Assembly (NCBI GenBank): GCA_000328365.1
Contig: KB309928.1
Coordinates: forward strand, 398,081 to 462,080
From: Capitella teleta
Taxonomy: Eukaryota > Annelida > Polychaeta > Capitellidae
DNA length: 64,000 nucleotides
Direction of reading: 5' to 3'
Shown: piece by piece, positions 13,540 through 27,030 of the stretch
Layout of the letters: every line of letters starts with the position of its first letter
How positions within the stretch are numbered: the first letter of the stretch is position 1
Position numbers and translations under genes: made by a program
Notes under the pieces: generated by a model
What the model was told of the DNA's origin: nothing
What the model saw: the letters and a program-made list of their open reading frames with translations, nothing else
Databases searched by the model: none

Positions 13540-13820
13540 GGCATGAACATTCTACTTCTACATCTTCCATTGAATTTTTGACGTCAAAGGTCGATGATCA
13601 AGGTCATATAGTGAATTTGCAAAATTTTAAACCACAGCCATTTCGGCATCATTTCTCAAATTGTCTTGTCGTTTCTCTTTGGATTTCTCCCAATTGTTCT
13701 CATTATCAACTCGGGCGAACTAAATAGGAGCATGGGCAATTAAGTCTTACATCTCCATTTGAATGTTTAAGGTCAAAGGTCAAGGTCACAGTGAATTTTT
13801 AAAGTTTAAAATGGAGTTGA
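13540..13820. repeat. Two diverged copies of a GGTCA-rich unit
   Basis: The stretches at about 13545-13630 and 13745-13815 share the order ACATCTYCCATTTGAA, then a GTCAAAGGTC block, then AGTGAATTT and AAAGTTTAAA-like ends. They look like two old copies of one unit about 195 bases apart. Confidence 0.5.
13770..13788 (+). promoter_or_regulatory. Triple AGGTCA half-site (nuclear-receptor-like)
   Basis: AGGTCA at 13770-13775, one base, AGGTCA at 13777-13782, and AGGTCA at 13783-13788. The first two form a DR1 arrangement, the type bound by RXR/HNF4-class receptors. No gene lies near and the site sits in a repeat unit, so function is doubtful. Confidence 0.3.
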
Positions 13821-16800
13821 CCATGGCTCATTCATTAATAAACCTACAGTTCTTGCAATTTAATCCAAAAAATTTAGTGCTACAATGATATTATGTAATA
13901 AAGCACGGCGCTAATACTGCTAATTCTACGATATTCAAAATGGCCAATGTCTCAATTGTTATATAAGTTGTTGGTGGGGTATCTTGCCTCGGAATGCAAC
14001 TCAGTGCTTTTGTGGTTCGCGAGATATTTAGAAAGATATAAAAACTCGCGGTTAGCCCACTAATTTTATTGCTATCTTAAAGAAAAAAAAATCGAAACCA
14101 CATTCAATGATTCGACCACAGCTATATGTCTATCTGGCGTCAAACGCGCTTGTCATATAACAATAATAATTAATTAAATTGCAACAAATCTAGAGATTAA
14201 TCTAAAAGGGGTAGAGGCTGATACTATACTTAGAGGGTGCTCGAAATGCGCACCGAGTGACCTTGAGAGAGGGTCCAATCCAGCGCCAATGCATGGATTG
14301 TTTCGCGTTGATTGATAAGCATAATGGCCGATTATCAGTGTGGCAATGCGTTGATGGTTATAAATAAATGTTATTCAAAGTGATCGATTTATATGTTTTG
14401 CTGATCATGAATTCGTGATGGCAAAGAAACAGCACTCGCGCAAAACAATCGATGGGGTCACTAAGTGCAAAGAGATTAACAGGCGAAGGTAGAATATGGA
14501 AGAGGACATAACAAGACCCCCTGCATGACGCCGGCTGGAAAGCAGGCGAAAGGGTTGGGATAGGATAGGCTAGGTAAGCGAGGAAGGACAAAGGTGCAGC
14601 TACGGTATAAGGTAAGTTGAGGAAGAAAAGGTTAGGCAAGACAAAGAATTTTCTCATTGGCATCCCGGAATATTAGGTATAATTTTGTGGGACCAAAAAT
14701 TCTTTCAAAACCATGCATCCTTGTTTCTAAGTTAAAAATACACGTAAGGTGCCTATTTGTAGCTTTTATTATTGCTAAACCGCCTACATTATCAATTTCG
14801 TGAACAGTTCTTCGAAACACTTTGAACGTTTTGCTTGCAGACATAAAGTTATAATTAGCCTCGCTGATTCAAAGCATTTATTTTTTAATGACCATTCTTG
14901 ATTTAGACGGTTCTTTTATCTTAGAACCTCAAACAGGTAACTGGGTACACTTACATCGCCGTCCGCCTAAGACTAACACGCTCTGTCTGATTTCAGATTT
15001 AATACTTTGTCTGCAATTTGTAAAGAACTTCTTTTATTTATGATTACTAGCACCACGATCGACGCCTCACTGCGTGTGTTAAGTAGGTCAGTTGTGACCT
15101 TTACTTCCGGGAACCATTGCCTACGTGCGATTCGACAGGCATTCACCGTCTTTCTGGATAAATTTCATCACATGGAAACTCTTTTAGTGAGTAATTGGTT
15201 CAGACAATTTGAAATATTTATTAGTTAGTATTTTAAGCGCTGTTTTTAATGACTATTAAGCAACACGTGCACTTCTTGTGGTGCTATTTACGGATTACAC
15301 TTAGTGACTTTACCATGTATCGCTAGCTACATTTGGCAATTTCATACCATTTCCAGCTACCCCAGCAGGTTGCTCAAATTTTCACACATAACTCATCACC
15401 CAGTTTTACGTTAATTACTGCAGGTGTACCCGATCAATCAAGCAATCAAAATAATTTTTTTCCGACTAAATTATTTAAACAAATTAAACTTTTATCACTT
15501 ATTTTCTAGCCAAATTGTTGAAAAACTTTAACGTAAATTTATCATCTTTAGAATTCATATAACTTTGCAAAATATTCAATCGGAGATAACAGGTGCGAAT
15601 ATGTCACCTGTTTATTATACCAATTATACCTCACAAGCGAAAAAAAAATCACCTTGAAAATATCTGTGCCCCTTAATTATCCTACCCCCTGCCTTCCGTG
15701 AGAAAGAGGAGTGAACCTTCACCCATACTGGCCCCTAATTTGGCGCGGAGAACTTATTAACCTGCGATATACAGGTGAATATAGGTCAGTACATGTGCAC
15801 TACTAGTCTACTAGTAGTATCCAAAGAACCATTAGGTTAATGAGTACTTGCTGCTATCACGCACGTAGACGTTCCATTTATTAGCATTTGCATGTAATCA
15901 GCTTAATGAGGCCTATTTATCGCTTTCCAGGTAACATACGTAATTGAATTTGACTATATATATATGCTTATTATGTAATACTAACTCAGAAGCGCATGGT
16001 ATAAGTTGATACAATGGCATATTGTGATATTATCCACGCGATCATACCTGGAGGTTTCTTTTTTCTTTTTAACGCTTTATAAAACATACTTGATCAATTT
16101 GTTTACCTGCATTATTAGAATTCGAATTACCGTAATCAAATTTTAATCATTATCAATTAGATTATATTGATGTCGTTGTCATGTCAATTTGTCGGTTGTC
16201 GAAGATAAATGAGCAAGGACCGAGTTGTTTCTCAGACGTGATAAATTTCGGCGATGTCATTATACTTTCTTAATCTATTGCTCAACTTTGGTTAAAAGTT
16301 CATTTCAGTGCGCATTGAGCGCCATGATGACTCCGCAGAAACGGTTACAGTTGTGGCTCTACGTGTTAAGTATTCCTAACAATTTTAGTGGAATGCAATG
16401 TGTGAAAGAAAAAAAATAACGTTGAAAAGGATTTGGTTGATAGCATAATCAGTTTAACATAGCCAGGAGATGTCGTGAATTGATTTATAATAGTGTGCAT
16501 GTATGACATAATGATAATAATGAACTATATGGTCATGCATTTTATTTCCAGGTTTGATTCATTTGATAGCCGTCAAGTCGATTGTTGCCTTCTCCAGAAT
16601 ATGCAATGCGCTCCTCTTAAACAAGTTCATTTCTTTGGATATTGCGGTTTGGATGTAGTTAATAATCAACAATGCCATGCCTGCAGTTCCAGTGGGTGCC
16701 ACATGTTTTGCTCAGATCCTCTAGTTGCCCATTGTTAAAGCACCAATGCTCCTCTGTATTGCTTTATCCTTCTCTAGATAGAGGCTCAAAAAGGTCGATC

Positions 16801-17670
16801 TTCTGAAGATTGGTTGTATGCAACATTCGAAAGATTGATACAGTATGTAAATTATTGCATAATAAGCACCACATATTGACCTGAAATCTTTATCACTATA
16901 AAAATTGATGCATAATCTAAGCACTGATTAAACTCTCCGGTTACAGATAAGTAACACTGATGCGAATCGAGAAACCACACATTCCTTTCGATTGCTTCTT
17001 GATCGCAAATAATCGAAGCACTTTGCGGTTGCTTCAGTCAGAGGCCTCTTACCGACCAATTGATTGATTAGATCAGTGATTAATTAATGAAACTGCACCC
17101 GAAGACCTCCAAGAGTGATCAGGGCGATGTTCAAGTCCTCTTCAGACCTTGTGCTTTGCTACTCTTCGTGGTGACACTGCCGCACTTCAGGAAATCAGAT
17201 CGCTCTCTCCGATGGCGTGATTGATGCTGAAGTCAGAGACGTTGATTGATTAAGGCTTCTGTTTTAGGCTCACATTGTGATAACGCCCCTCAATTGCTGA
17301 TATGGGCGTGCATGCGGTGACGTTTTTTGACTTGGTTGTTTTTATGCAACCACGTCGCATCGTGTAATTAGGAAGTTGGTCAAGTTGTGGTGTTTGGTGC
17401 AGTGAAGCAGCAGCAACAGTATTGCAATTGCCAAACACTCCGAGTAGAGTGTCATGGTTCTTCTCGTATTTTGTGTAAAATTTTATATTATCACGTCACA
17501 TATTTCTCTACAATGTTGTAAAATTCACAAGGGTTGGTGATTGAATCTTTGAATGCTTGAATATAATAATTAATTTTTTTAAATTGCCGATCACTGGCGG
17601 TAACTATTAATTTTGATATTATAATTCAACAAGTCAATCAACTTACATTTTTGAATGATGGAGCTCTATA
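13821..17670. other. Gene-free stretch
   Basis: AT-rich DNA with no supported gene. A Cys-rich open frame after a good acceptor (TTTATTTCCAG, ending at about 16551) and ending at 16738 could be a last exon, but no partner exon could be found. Confidence 0.5.
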
Positions 17671-18375
17671 TACAGAGTGGACCAAAGTAGTTTATCTTCT
17701 CCATGTTAATGGTTTCAATGTTTCTCAATGCCGCTGCGCTTTACCGATAATTTGTTACAAAACAGGCGCAGTGTAAAATACCCGCCAAGATAAGGGGAAT
17801 AAATACTTCTTATGGTTAGTCTATCATGCCATGCTGCTACTGCTATAATTTCTATTCCAATTTCATCATCATTTTACCGATTTATCTCAACTAATAGAGT
17901 GCACTCATCATTTCGCGATATTACCACTTAAATTTTGGAGGCAAACAGGGCCCCGGACCATGGATAAGCTAATCAGGCTTCATTCGACGCACAAATAAGG
18001 AATCGCTCTCGCATTATTAATTTGTTTGGGAGTACTGTTGTTCTGATTGTAGCACTAATGGGTATTTCTTAAAATCGAAACCAAACAAAGATATTTTATT
18101 GAAGCACCATACACGATATGACATTCCATAATTCTCGTTCAGGGGCTTATCTGATTTAGCTCTCTTCGCGATCACACACCACTAGCATTGAAATGTTCTT
18201 CCGTCATTCAAAATTGACTTTGTAGTTTAAATTCGATTTCCTTGCATAAATGAGCGTAGAATAAGGTAGTAAATCCATTCCAGGTATTTGGGGGGGGGAA
18301 TATTTGGTCAAATTTATCTCATGTTTCAATTTTGTTTTCAATGTGGGGTAGATAGACTATTTTAGCCCACTCTGT
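17671..18375. mobile_element. TA-flanked MITE, copy 1 (705 bp)
   Basis: Non-autonomous DNA transposon. The left end reads TACAGAGTGGACCAAAGTAG and the right end, reverse complemented, TACAGAGTGGGCTAAAATAG; the inverted repeats extend about 32 bases. TA dinucleotides flank both sides, as expected for Tc1/mariner-type TA duplication. The inside has no transposase. It aligns along most of its length with the copy at 51791-52275, sharing for example the block at about 17945-17972. Copy 1 is longer and has extra internal DNA. Superfamily is inferred from ends and TA target only. Confidence 0.8.
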
Positions 18376-18431
18376 ATATGGCTTAATACCAGTTCACAAA
18401 CTATGTTGTCACTAAATTCACTATATACACC

Positions 18432-18460
18432 CAAAGATACTCCATAATGGAGTATCTTTG
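18432..18460. repeat. Perfect 14-bp inverted repeat with a 1-base centre
   Basis: CAAAGATACTCCAT, one A, then its exact reverse complement. The palindrome sits inside two ATACACCC words, 56 bases past the end of MITE copy 1. Confidence 0.85.
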
Positions 18461-21400
18461 ATACACCCGACATAAGCCCCGAAATAAAAAACACAGGATA
18501 CATATCGCTTTAATAAGAGTTTAATTGAATGCGTAAAATTAATTGATTCAAATATCAACTCTGTGATAACAACAGCATTAAAAACAGAAAACACTCAACC
18601 ATTTTCCAGGTATAGATGTAAAAAGAAATACATCAAATATGTTATTATACCAAACACCTGTCTCTAGAAAAAGATCGAAGCCTGCTCCTAAAACTACACG
18701 TACTTGAAGAAAACAAACCTGTGGAGTTATCAAACCTATTGCACTCTCAATAACCACTCTCAAAAAGGGCAGAAAATAAAACGGAAACATATTGAATAGA
18801 ATAGATGGTTAGCATGCAAAAATGCATTCAATGTTACGCAGACGAATGTGGCGGCTTCTTGATCGAGTGAAGATTTTCTCACACAAATTTAACTAAATAA
18901 ATCTCGCATTTATCTCCATTGATTCATTAGCAAAAGCAGACAAGCTCTTTGAAATTACTTGAAAACAAAATTTGAACAGTGACGAAAAACAAATCAATTA
19001 TACAGTACACCCATTTGTACAATGTTCAATACAATTAATTCCAGTATTATCAACAACAAAATGAAGGAAGCAATCTGGAATAAATCAATATTTGATTGGA
19101 TATTGAAGGAATAATCCTATAATTTTTCGCAGTAACTATCACAATCGAATTTATCTATCCAAAATACTACACATGTGTGGGATTTGTTTAAAAACTGTTT
19201 GTCCTGATTACCACCCATTGGCCCTGCTTGACTTCTTCTCTGTGACGTCATCCCATAAAGCATAGCGTGACCTTCGTGATGTGAAATTGACGTGAATTTG
19301 ACGTGCTGAGATGATTCATTCGAAGTCATTTCTTTGAGGGGCTGGGTCACTGCTCAATTTGTAACATTTATTAGATTCGCTGACAGAAAGACAAAACAGT
19401 GATATATACTTCTTCTATCATTAATTAAACCAGATGTGACATGTGTAAGTTTTCAATTTCAGTTTTTAACGGAGAATCGATTTTTCACTTTTTTTTTCTA
19501 TTTCTCTCGCTCTCTTCCATGGGGTGAATCGAATGTAAAGGTGGAAAAATACAGAAAACATTCGTATTGTTTTGAGACAAGAACTTTTGGAGATGCTCTG
19601 AATGAACCTGTGCGGGATTCAGCCATCAATCAAGTAAAGAAATTATATGTTTTAATGTAAATACAAGGCAGAGACCGGCATTTTAAGGACGGCAAGTTCG
19701 TTCGGTACATGTCGGGTTGGGCCCTCAAATCGAATTGCTTGTCGGGGATTGTCAGCGATGATGAGTGAACTGTTATAGCACTCAAATAAGCTTACATAAC
19801 AGCCATCTTTGGATTTGTATGGCAATAGATTCACCCCCTCTGCGCTTATGAATTAGATATAACATCAAAGAATTTTTGTCGGCAGGGGAGAAAGTGGAGG
19901 GCAGGGGGTGCGTTGAGTCTAATATAGGTCATGGGACACAATATTTACATGCTATACTTTGGTACAGAAGAAATGCACTAGTCTATAAATGGCTCAATTA
20001 AGTTAATCCATGTTTCGGGGCTAATAGAAGTGGTCTTCATGGTACTGTTGTCTATCCTCGTCATTATATACCGTTCGCGGCCCGAAATTGACATTCTTAT
20101 GCAGCCAATCGATGAATCCTAGTAAACATTACTATAATTATTAATTTTGGACATTTCGATCTCGAACCCTTGTCGATTGTTACTCCAATCAAACCATGTT
20201 AATATTATAATTCTTCTTTGAAATTTCTTGGGAATGTATGCAATTAGTTTATAATGTAACTTACAACACGATAAATAAATAATAAAAAAAAATAATAATA
20301 ATGTCAAGACATCCCAAAGTGTGGCGTTTGCACAACATACGAGGCGCATTAATTACTTTTGCACCTAAGCATATTTTTCACAAACCCCAAATACCTAAAG
20401 TAAGGCAAACGGAATTCATTATAGAACCTGTAATCTGCAGGTGCATTATTTTTCCACTGAGTTCTGCGGCATTACACAAGTGTGCGGTAAACTTAATCAT
20501 CATGTTAATTGCAGATGCAAGTGTGAATTACACCCCGCGATCTGTCATCCCTGTCTGACCTCAATCACCACAAGTGCATAATGCCATTGCAAGGAATGAA
20601 GATACCCACCAATTATGGGAATATTACTATGCAAAAATTTGGCTGTCGTGATTGTGAGCACTTGATCGGCTTATGCCGACTAGAGCTGGTTTATATTTTA
20701 TGAGAGGTTGAAGACAGAAATAAATGATTGTGTTTGCTGAGCAATTACAGTGTAACCGCGAAAGATTTACTGACAATATCATTTTCAGAATACTCCTTCC
20801 AAGTCCAAATTTGTATTAATATATGTAACACTCAGGCGGCCTAAGTTCAGGCGGACATCGGTCGTGAGACAAAAATAGCCTCAAAGGATGCTCATCAAAT
20901 ATTAGCCCACAGATCACTCGAATTCTTTTGAAGACGATCTTCGGGGTGGTTCAAAAGTGGTTTTTGTTTTGGTTTTTTTTTGTTTTTTTATTGTTTTTTT
21001 ACAGGTAATGGAGATTTTTTAATCTCCCATTAAGTGTTACAGCCAGTCTCTCTAAACCGCACGCTTTATAATCATCATGTATTAATGGAACATGAATAAA
21101 TATGCACGAATATAGAATTACATGCATTTTATATGACTTTGGGAACACAAGGTCACACAAGGTGAGGGTTATTATAGTTCATGTTAATTTCAAAATTCAT
21201 AATACGTTTACATGTATAAATTTATATGGTATAGGATTATGCAGTTGCAATTATTTCATATCGCAAAAACCACTTCGGACTTGCTCAAATTCTTGCATGT
21301 GTGATGAGAAAGAAAGCCCGACCGATGAAAACAAATTTGAATTGCAAAGAGAATATAGAAAGGCCTTTAATCGTGATTCACTGAGAAAACGGTACTATAG

Positions 21401-22228
21401 CAGCATAAAAATAAAAGGTAAGTGTGTTCTTCTAATTAATTCCACTGATATAAATTTATTTTTTATTTTCTACAATTTACTTGCGAACTCCAACTTCCGC
21501 GTGGCTTTGTAGCGGTCTGGTTTTGCCTGTGTTTAGGGAGAGGGATCTTCTCTTGGCATGAGCAAAACTAATTTTGTTACCACTCTATTTTCCAGATGTC
21601 ACCTCAAGTCATCGATGCTTCCGAAATTTCGATATTTTTTAGCTGCGACTCACTCTAGCTGAACATGATCTAAGACTTCATAGCGTGTGCAATACACACG
21701 TACCAGGGTATGCCATTCCCAAGTATTTTGTTTCGGTGCGTGTGATATATATACTCAGGCACCGTGATGACAAACGTTGAACGGGAAGGACCCAAGATGC
21801 ATATTTGACTAATTGTACGCAGTGGTGAAACGATGCCACAGAACGAACTCAAATCTGAGATGCGGAGCTTGACCAATTTGCGTCTTCGTTTGCTTTGAGA
21901 TCCGTCCATTCGTTAGGTTAGTAAAGACATAGATGTGGAGATTATTGTTGTACTTAAACAAGATGAACATCTGTCTATCGCCCCATTGTGAAAAAAAAAT
22001 GGTCACAGCATGTTCCCTACAGCTGAACCACTCTTATTTTTGCACGAATTATAGAATAAACGTCTATCCGACATGAAATTCCTGCTTCAATGTGAGTAAA
22101 ACTACAGAAAGGATAAAAGCGAGCCCAAATTTGCTAAAATATTCAATAGTCTATATTTGTGAAAAAATTGAGCGTTTTCGGTTCGCCGAGACCGGAATCT
22201 GCGATAATCGAGTGTAACGAATGACGGG
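18461..22228. other. Gene-free stretch with one orphan exon candidate
   Basis: No gene recognised. See the separate candidate exon at 21245-21417. Confidence 0.5.
21245..21417 (+). other. Orphan exon candidate
   Basis: An open stretch of 57 codons bounded by an acceptor (ATTATGCAG) and a strong donor (AAAAG followed by GTAAGTGTG). The encoded peptide is charged and Cys-containing (about residues 10-18: TCSNSCMCD; then FELQREYRKAF, RKRYYSS), unlike chance AT-rich frames. Acceptor phase would be 2 and donor phase 1. No partner exons were found. The basic Tyr-rich end also resembles LINE linker sequence, so it may be a transposon scrap. Confidence 0.25.
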
Positions 22229-22242
22229 GTTGCCATGGTAAC
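22229..22242. promoter_or_regulatory. Perfect RFX X-box palindrome
   Basis: GTTGCCATGGTAAC is the full two-half-site X-box bound by RFX factors, the usual switch for ciliary genes in animals. It lies in a small patch richer in G+C than its surroundings (about 22190-22400). An ATG at 22305 starts a short open frame with a possible GTATGT donor near 22383, so a promoter and first exon here are possible. No downstream exon was recognised. Confidence 0.5.
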
Positions 22243-25200
22243 GGGGACCCGTAAGGACCGTTTTTTACCTATGGCCAATGGGGCATATCGTCGACAGACT
22301 TAAAATGGACACGTGTCAGTGTCGACGGACCAAAAAGACGGCATGCCATAACGTTGAACGCCAAATCAGACCAGCGTCACCGTATGTCAATCTGATTTTC
22401 ATAGTCGAACTGCTTTCCTTAGAATTCCTAAAACATTTATAAGTGATGATTGGAGGATTGGAGGATTATTATTCAGCTCAAACAAACCCAAGAAGCAGTG
22501 TTGCTGTAGAGTTAATGTACGTCAATGAGATGTATCCCAGTGGTGCTAATTAATGCACTAATATCATTATGTAAAACCGGTATTTATATATCTGTCAGAA
22601 TGGTGATAAATTGTGATCAGAATGCAGACATCTGATGCTACCATGCATCCTGTGAACAATGCACGGCTTATAAGAACAAGCATACAAACTATACACGCAT
22701 ATATGTTGTAAACCCAAACTCTGAGTGACGTATATAATACCTTTGGTGTCGATTAATCAGACATAAAATTTAATTCCAAAAATAGATTTGTCTGTAACTG
22801 GGCCATAAAAATAGTAAGTAATGAATTAACCATTATATATTGGCAGCTGATCGTTTAATGATGAACCTGTCGTGAATATAGGCCAAATATATTTTGTAAA
22901 CAAGTCGTCCTTAGCAATAAACAAGTCTAGAAGATGCGCCAGGACTCCAAGGCCAATCGTGGATATAATTTAATTATCCAATTAGGTCTAATGATAAAAG
23001 ATACAGAATGCTGTCATTGTGATGAACGTGCGCCCATTCATTTTACGCGCATGTCGAGAAAAGTAGCCACCTCGTCAATTTGGCTGCTCAACGCACACGT
23101 GTTTGAAATGAGTTGAAGAGAGAAGACCCGCCGGTCGATTTCTCACACCCATCATCGCTGTCACACCGGTGAATGGGACCCATGTCATGATGCCACCACG
23201 AATGTCGCAGTTATGTCATCGTGAGCAAGGCGCACGTACAGAGAAAGCCGTGTTGTTCGATTTAGCTGCCAGCGGAGTGGAAAGTTCTCAGTACGGATGG
23301 CATGTCCATACTGATTAAACGAATGCCGAATAGGTCAATGGACCAGTACACCTTGAACAAGGAACATCGTTCTGCCATCGGAGCCTGGGTAACATCCGGC
23401 TTGTTAATAATGACTTGCTTATAAGCTTAACTCGAACGCGGACACCGAGATAATAGTATTATATCATAGCAAAAACTTCCATAAAGGTTTGTGTATCCTG
23501 TGATCCAAATCGGTATTTACTTGGCATCCAAATTACATAAATTTCGGGAGAGCTGCAAACGGTATTACACAATAAAATGGCGAATCTCTTCACCTGTCGC
23601 TCATATTTCGGACACGGGGATAAGAAATTCAGTTTGAGTGTATCCTTATTTTTCTCATCGACTGATTTTATCGGTTTTGAATTGGGTTAGTGATTGTGGT
23701 AATATAATTAACACGCGACACTTCTAAAATGACATCAGACATATACACCTGATGTATTGGTTACGCCGTCATGCATCGAGAATGCACGCGGTGAATGCAA
23801 GAAGAATTGCTGGGAAATAGGCCTCCAGGTCGACAGAGAAGAAAACTAATTAATGCCGCAATTTAGGATTAAACTGGTAATATAGTAGTATGGCGTTTGC
23901 AGGCGTATGCATGTTGAAGGAATGATATTACAGAGTTATTGAACTGCTTATATTTTGTCCCTGATGAAATTAAATAAAATATTAACAATAATATTTAGTA
24001 ACAGCGATTTCAGTAGCTGACCCTTTTCCTTTTCTTGCACCCGTATGGTCGAATTCTGATTTGATCGAGAATTGTTCGTTAAAAGAGATCTGTGGGAAAC
24101 CCGAGCAGGTTTATTTATATTTATTTATTTTTGCTCTGAGCCATGTTAAAGCATGTGCAACCCACTCTTTACCTGCCATAAGAGAATACTAGAAGTATAG
24201 CCTTAATCGTCATTTCATCGTCACGCTTTGACACTGACATGCAATATGCTTTCAGCTTACCAACACATATATCTTGCCTAGCATTCTGAGCTTAGCATGA
24301 AAAAAACCCACATATATATGCATATAAATACACTCTCTCCGGCGGCAACAAAATGCTGAAATTGACACACAGAATGCAAGAGTTCATTGCGTGCTCGTAG
24401 GTTGAATTTAGCACAAGTAAATCGGAGCATTCACTGAAGCATGTAGAGAAGAGCAGAGTTGAATGCATGAAAGTATGCCGAATGATTCAAGGAGAGAAAC
24501 GCGATTCTTGAAATGGCCCAAGACAGTGCATCAGGGTTGCATTGTCGTCTTCAGCATCATAACAATGGTAAGATGAAATCTTAAAGATTAATCTATGACG
24601 CAATTAGTGTAAATTTTTACTGGACTTCATAGTCTGTGTCCTTATGTCACAAAATACATCAGCCGTAGGCAAATCGTGCCGAAGCTAATATTTGTGGTGA
24701 AATGCATAGATTTCAACCTCCCAAATACAATGCCGTAGAGGGTAATTCCACAAGTGTAACTGATCTGATTATGACAGTGCATTTATGCAAACGGATATTT
24801 CAGGCACACTTGTGGGCTTACGTAGAGGGATAACTTAATTTCTCTCCAGAAATACGTTTTCTGCGGGGCTAAAATATTTACCCCCAGAACACGACGTACA
24901 TAACTTTGCAGCCTAACAACACAATTACAACATTTTAACAACATTTTAGCCGATTTTCACGAACCTAATCAAACTAATCAAAAGTCGTACAATGCAACTT
25001 CCGGTTGGATAAATAGGTTTTTTATAGCCAAAAAGCACTTAAATACAATTATTGAAGTCTATATTTATTGCGATAATTTTCTTATTTCTGGTATTATACG
25101 GCACGAAAGATGATTGTATAATCTATTGGGATAATTCTAATAATTCTAATGGCCATAGTCATTTTAATATAAAATTCAAAGAAATAAATATCCATCAAAA

Positions 25201-27030
25201 ATAGTATGCAGGCTGTAAGTCGAACATCACCCTCAAAATTTACATGAGTCAAAATAATCCCGGTTGAAACATTATTTGATGGATAATGCAACCTAATTAT
25301 TTTTTTTAATTTACATATTCTCAAAATCAATCTTAAATATCCCACGTTGACAGAATTTAAAAACGATTCACTTCCGGTTTGATATGCCATCGACACAGAA
25401 AAAATCTGAATTATTTTGGCATTCGACATCCATTTATGAGTCTATATATTCTATTATATGATCATAATTACATAACAGGAATTGTTATATATTAATGCCC
25501 TGAGTGTGTACATTGATAAGAAACTGCTTTCATATCTTTTCATCTCCCTGAAAATACTTTAAATGTGTTATTCAAACCCTATTAGACTCATTTAAGCATC
25601 TGGCACATACATTTCTTATAAATCCTCTTTGTCTATTAATAAAAATTGCATTATAACATGGAGAACTTTAAAGAGGTTTTCAACCAAATTAATTAAACCG
25701 GATGTCTGAAAATCCTATTTCTCGTGAGCTTTTGGTGTTATAGATATCTCTTTTTCAAAGGTCGTTCTATAGCCATATGATCCACGCAGTTGATAATGGA
25801 TGATTTTACTTTAACTAGGTCTTGTTATGACGTGATAAAGCCTGCTGTTCTCATTTGAGCAGCATGGGCAGGGATAACCTCATTTTATATGACTGCTGCG
25901 CTTAATATACTTACTAGTTTCTGTCATTTTGTACCATATTGTGTTCTTATTTGTATATTTTCCGCACTCTTGATATCAAATATGAATGACTAATTGTTGT
26001 TATGGTTAAGTTTATCAAAATGACTCTTCAGTCTTCATATCACCATAATAATGTGTTAGATTATATAATATGCATACGACCGTTGAGAACAGTTAGAATC
26101 AAATATGTAATTAAATACAATGCCTGTATAGATCAGTGATAAAATTATAGGCCTACAGTTCCAAAATTAATTTAAAATGAAACATTCAAAGCAAATGGGA
26201 GAGAAATCAAATGTCTGCTGAACAAACGATTTCCAAGAAAAAATTCAAACCTCAAATTAAGTGGTCTAGACTGTATTAGGATCTGTTGGAATCGACGGAA
26301 AAAAAAATCTAATAATAAACTGTTAATTAAAATCTTACTAAATTAACATGTTGTATTTTTGGGGTTCATAAATTGAAACCCCCAGAATATGGGCTCGGGA
26401 AGAAATTCAATTGGCCCCCTCCAGATCAGTAAATGTGGGCATATTATTAATTATATTCAACGGAAGAATTAAACTCTTTGCAAAGAGCTAATGAAACAAT
26501 GAGGCGGTGAAAATAACCCATGCGCAATTATCTGGTAGACATTTTAACATTGAAAATTTTCAACTTTTGATTGGTTTCATTTTGTCATAGAACAACTTGG
26601 CTTTATGAAAAATCCATAAAAAGTTATAAAAATATTGTAAACGCGTTGCTTTGGTGTGGCGTTATATCCCTTGTCATATTATGGGAACTTCAATATTTGA
26701 ACCCCTAAAAATATTTCTTGGGGGAAATTAATTTAGATCTTTAGGACCTGAACTAAAGAGACCAGGATCTACCATTTGCACCTCCCCCCGCCCCCCCCCC
26801 CCACAAAAAAAAGGAAAAAAAATAAAATAAAGGGCTTCCGCACGTTTTGCCGACGGAAGGACCCAGACAATTATGGCAATTCCAAATCAAGTCTAGAACA
26901 CATTATTGCAATTACGTAATGCCTACTAAACTTGTTGCCCAAAATTAATATCCACTTTTAATTTCATGTTTGAATTTTGGATTGCACACTATGTATAAGT
27001 CTCTATTATGCCAGTTCGTTATGATCACAG
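22243..27030. other. Gene-free stretch; must contain the 5' exon(s) of the next gene
   Basis: AT-rich. The four-pass membrane protein gene that becomes visible at 27031 needs at least one upstream exon ending in phase 0, and I could not identify it. A C-rich then A-rich tract lies at about 26781-26836. Confidence 0.5.
26781..26836. repeat. Poly(C)/poly(A) low-complexity tract
   Basis: A run of C broken by one G, followed by A-rich sequence. Confidence 0.8.

Noticed and set aside
24513-24568. ATG frame ending on a GTAAGA donor as first exon of the four-pass gene
   Set aside because: It ends in phase 1, but the exon at 27031 needs phase 0; the join would hit a stop.
26205-26280. Short basic peptide frame (MSAEQTISKKK) as first exon of the four-pass gene
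   Set aside because: Its only possible donor is poor and gives the wrong phase for the exon at 27031.
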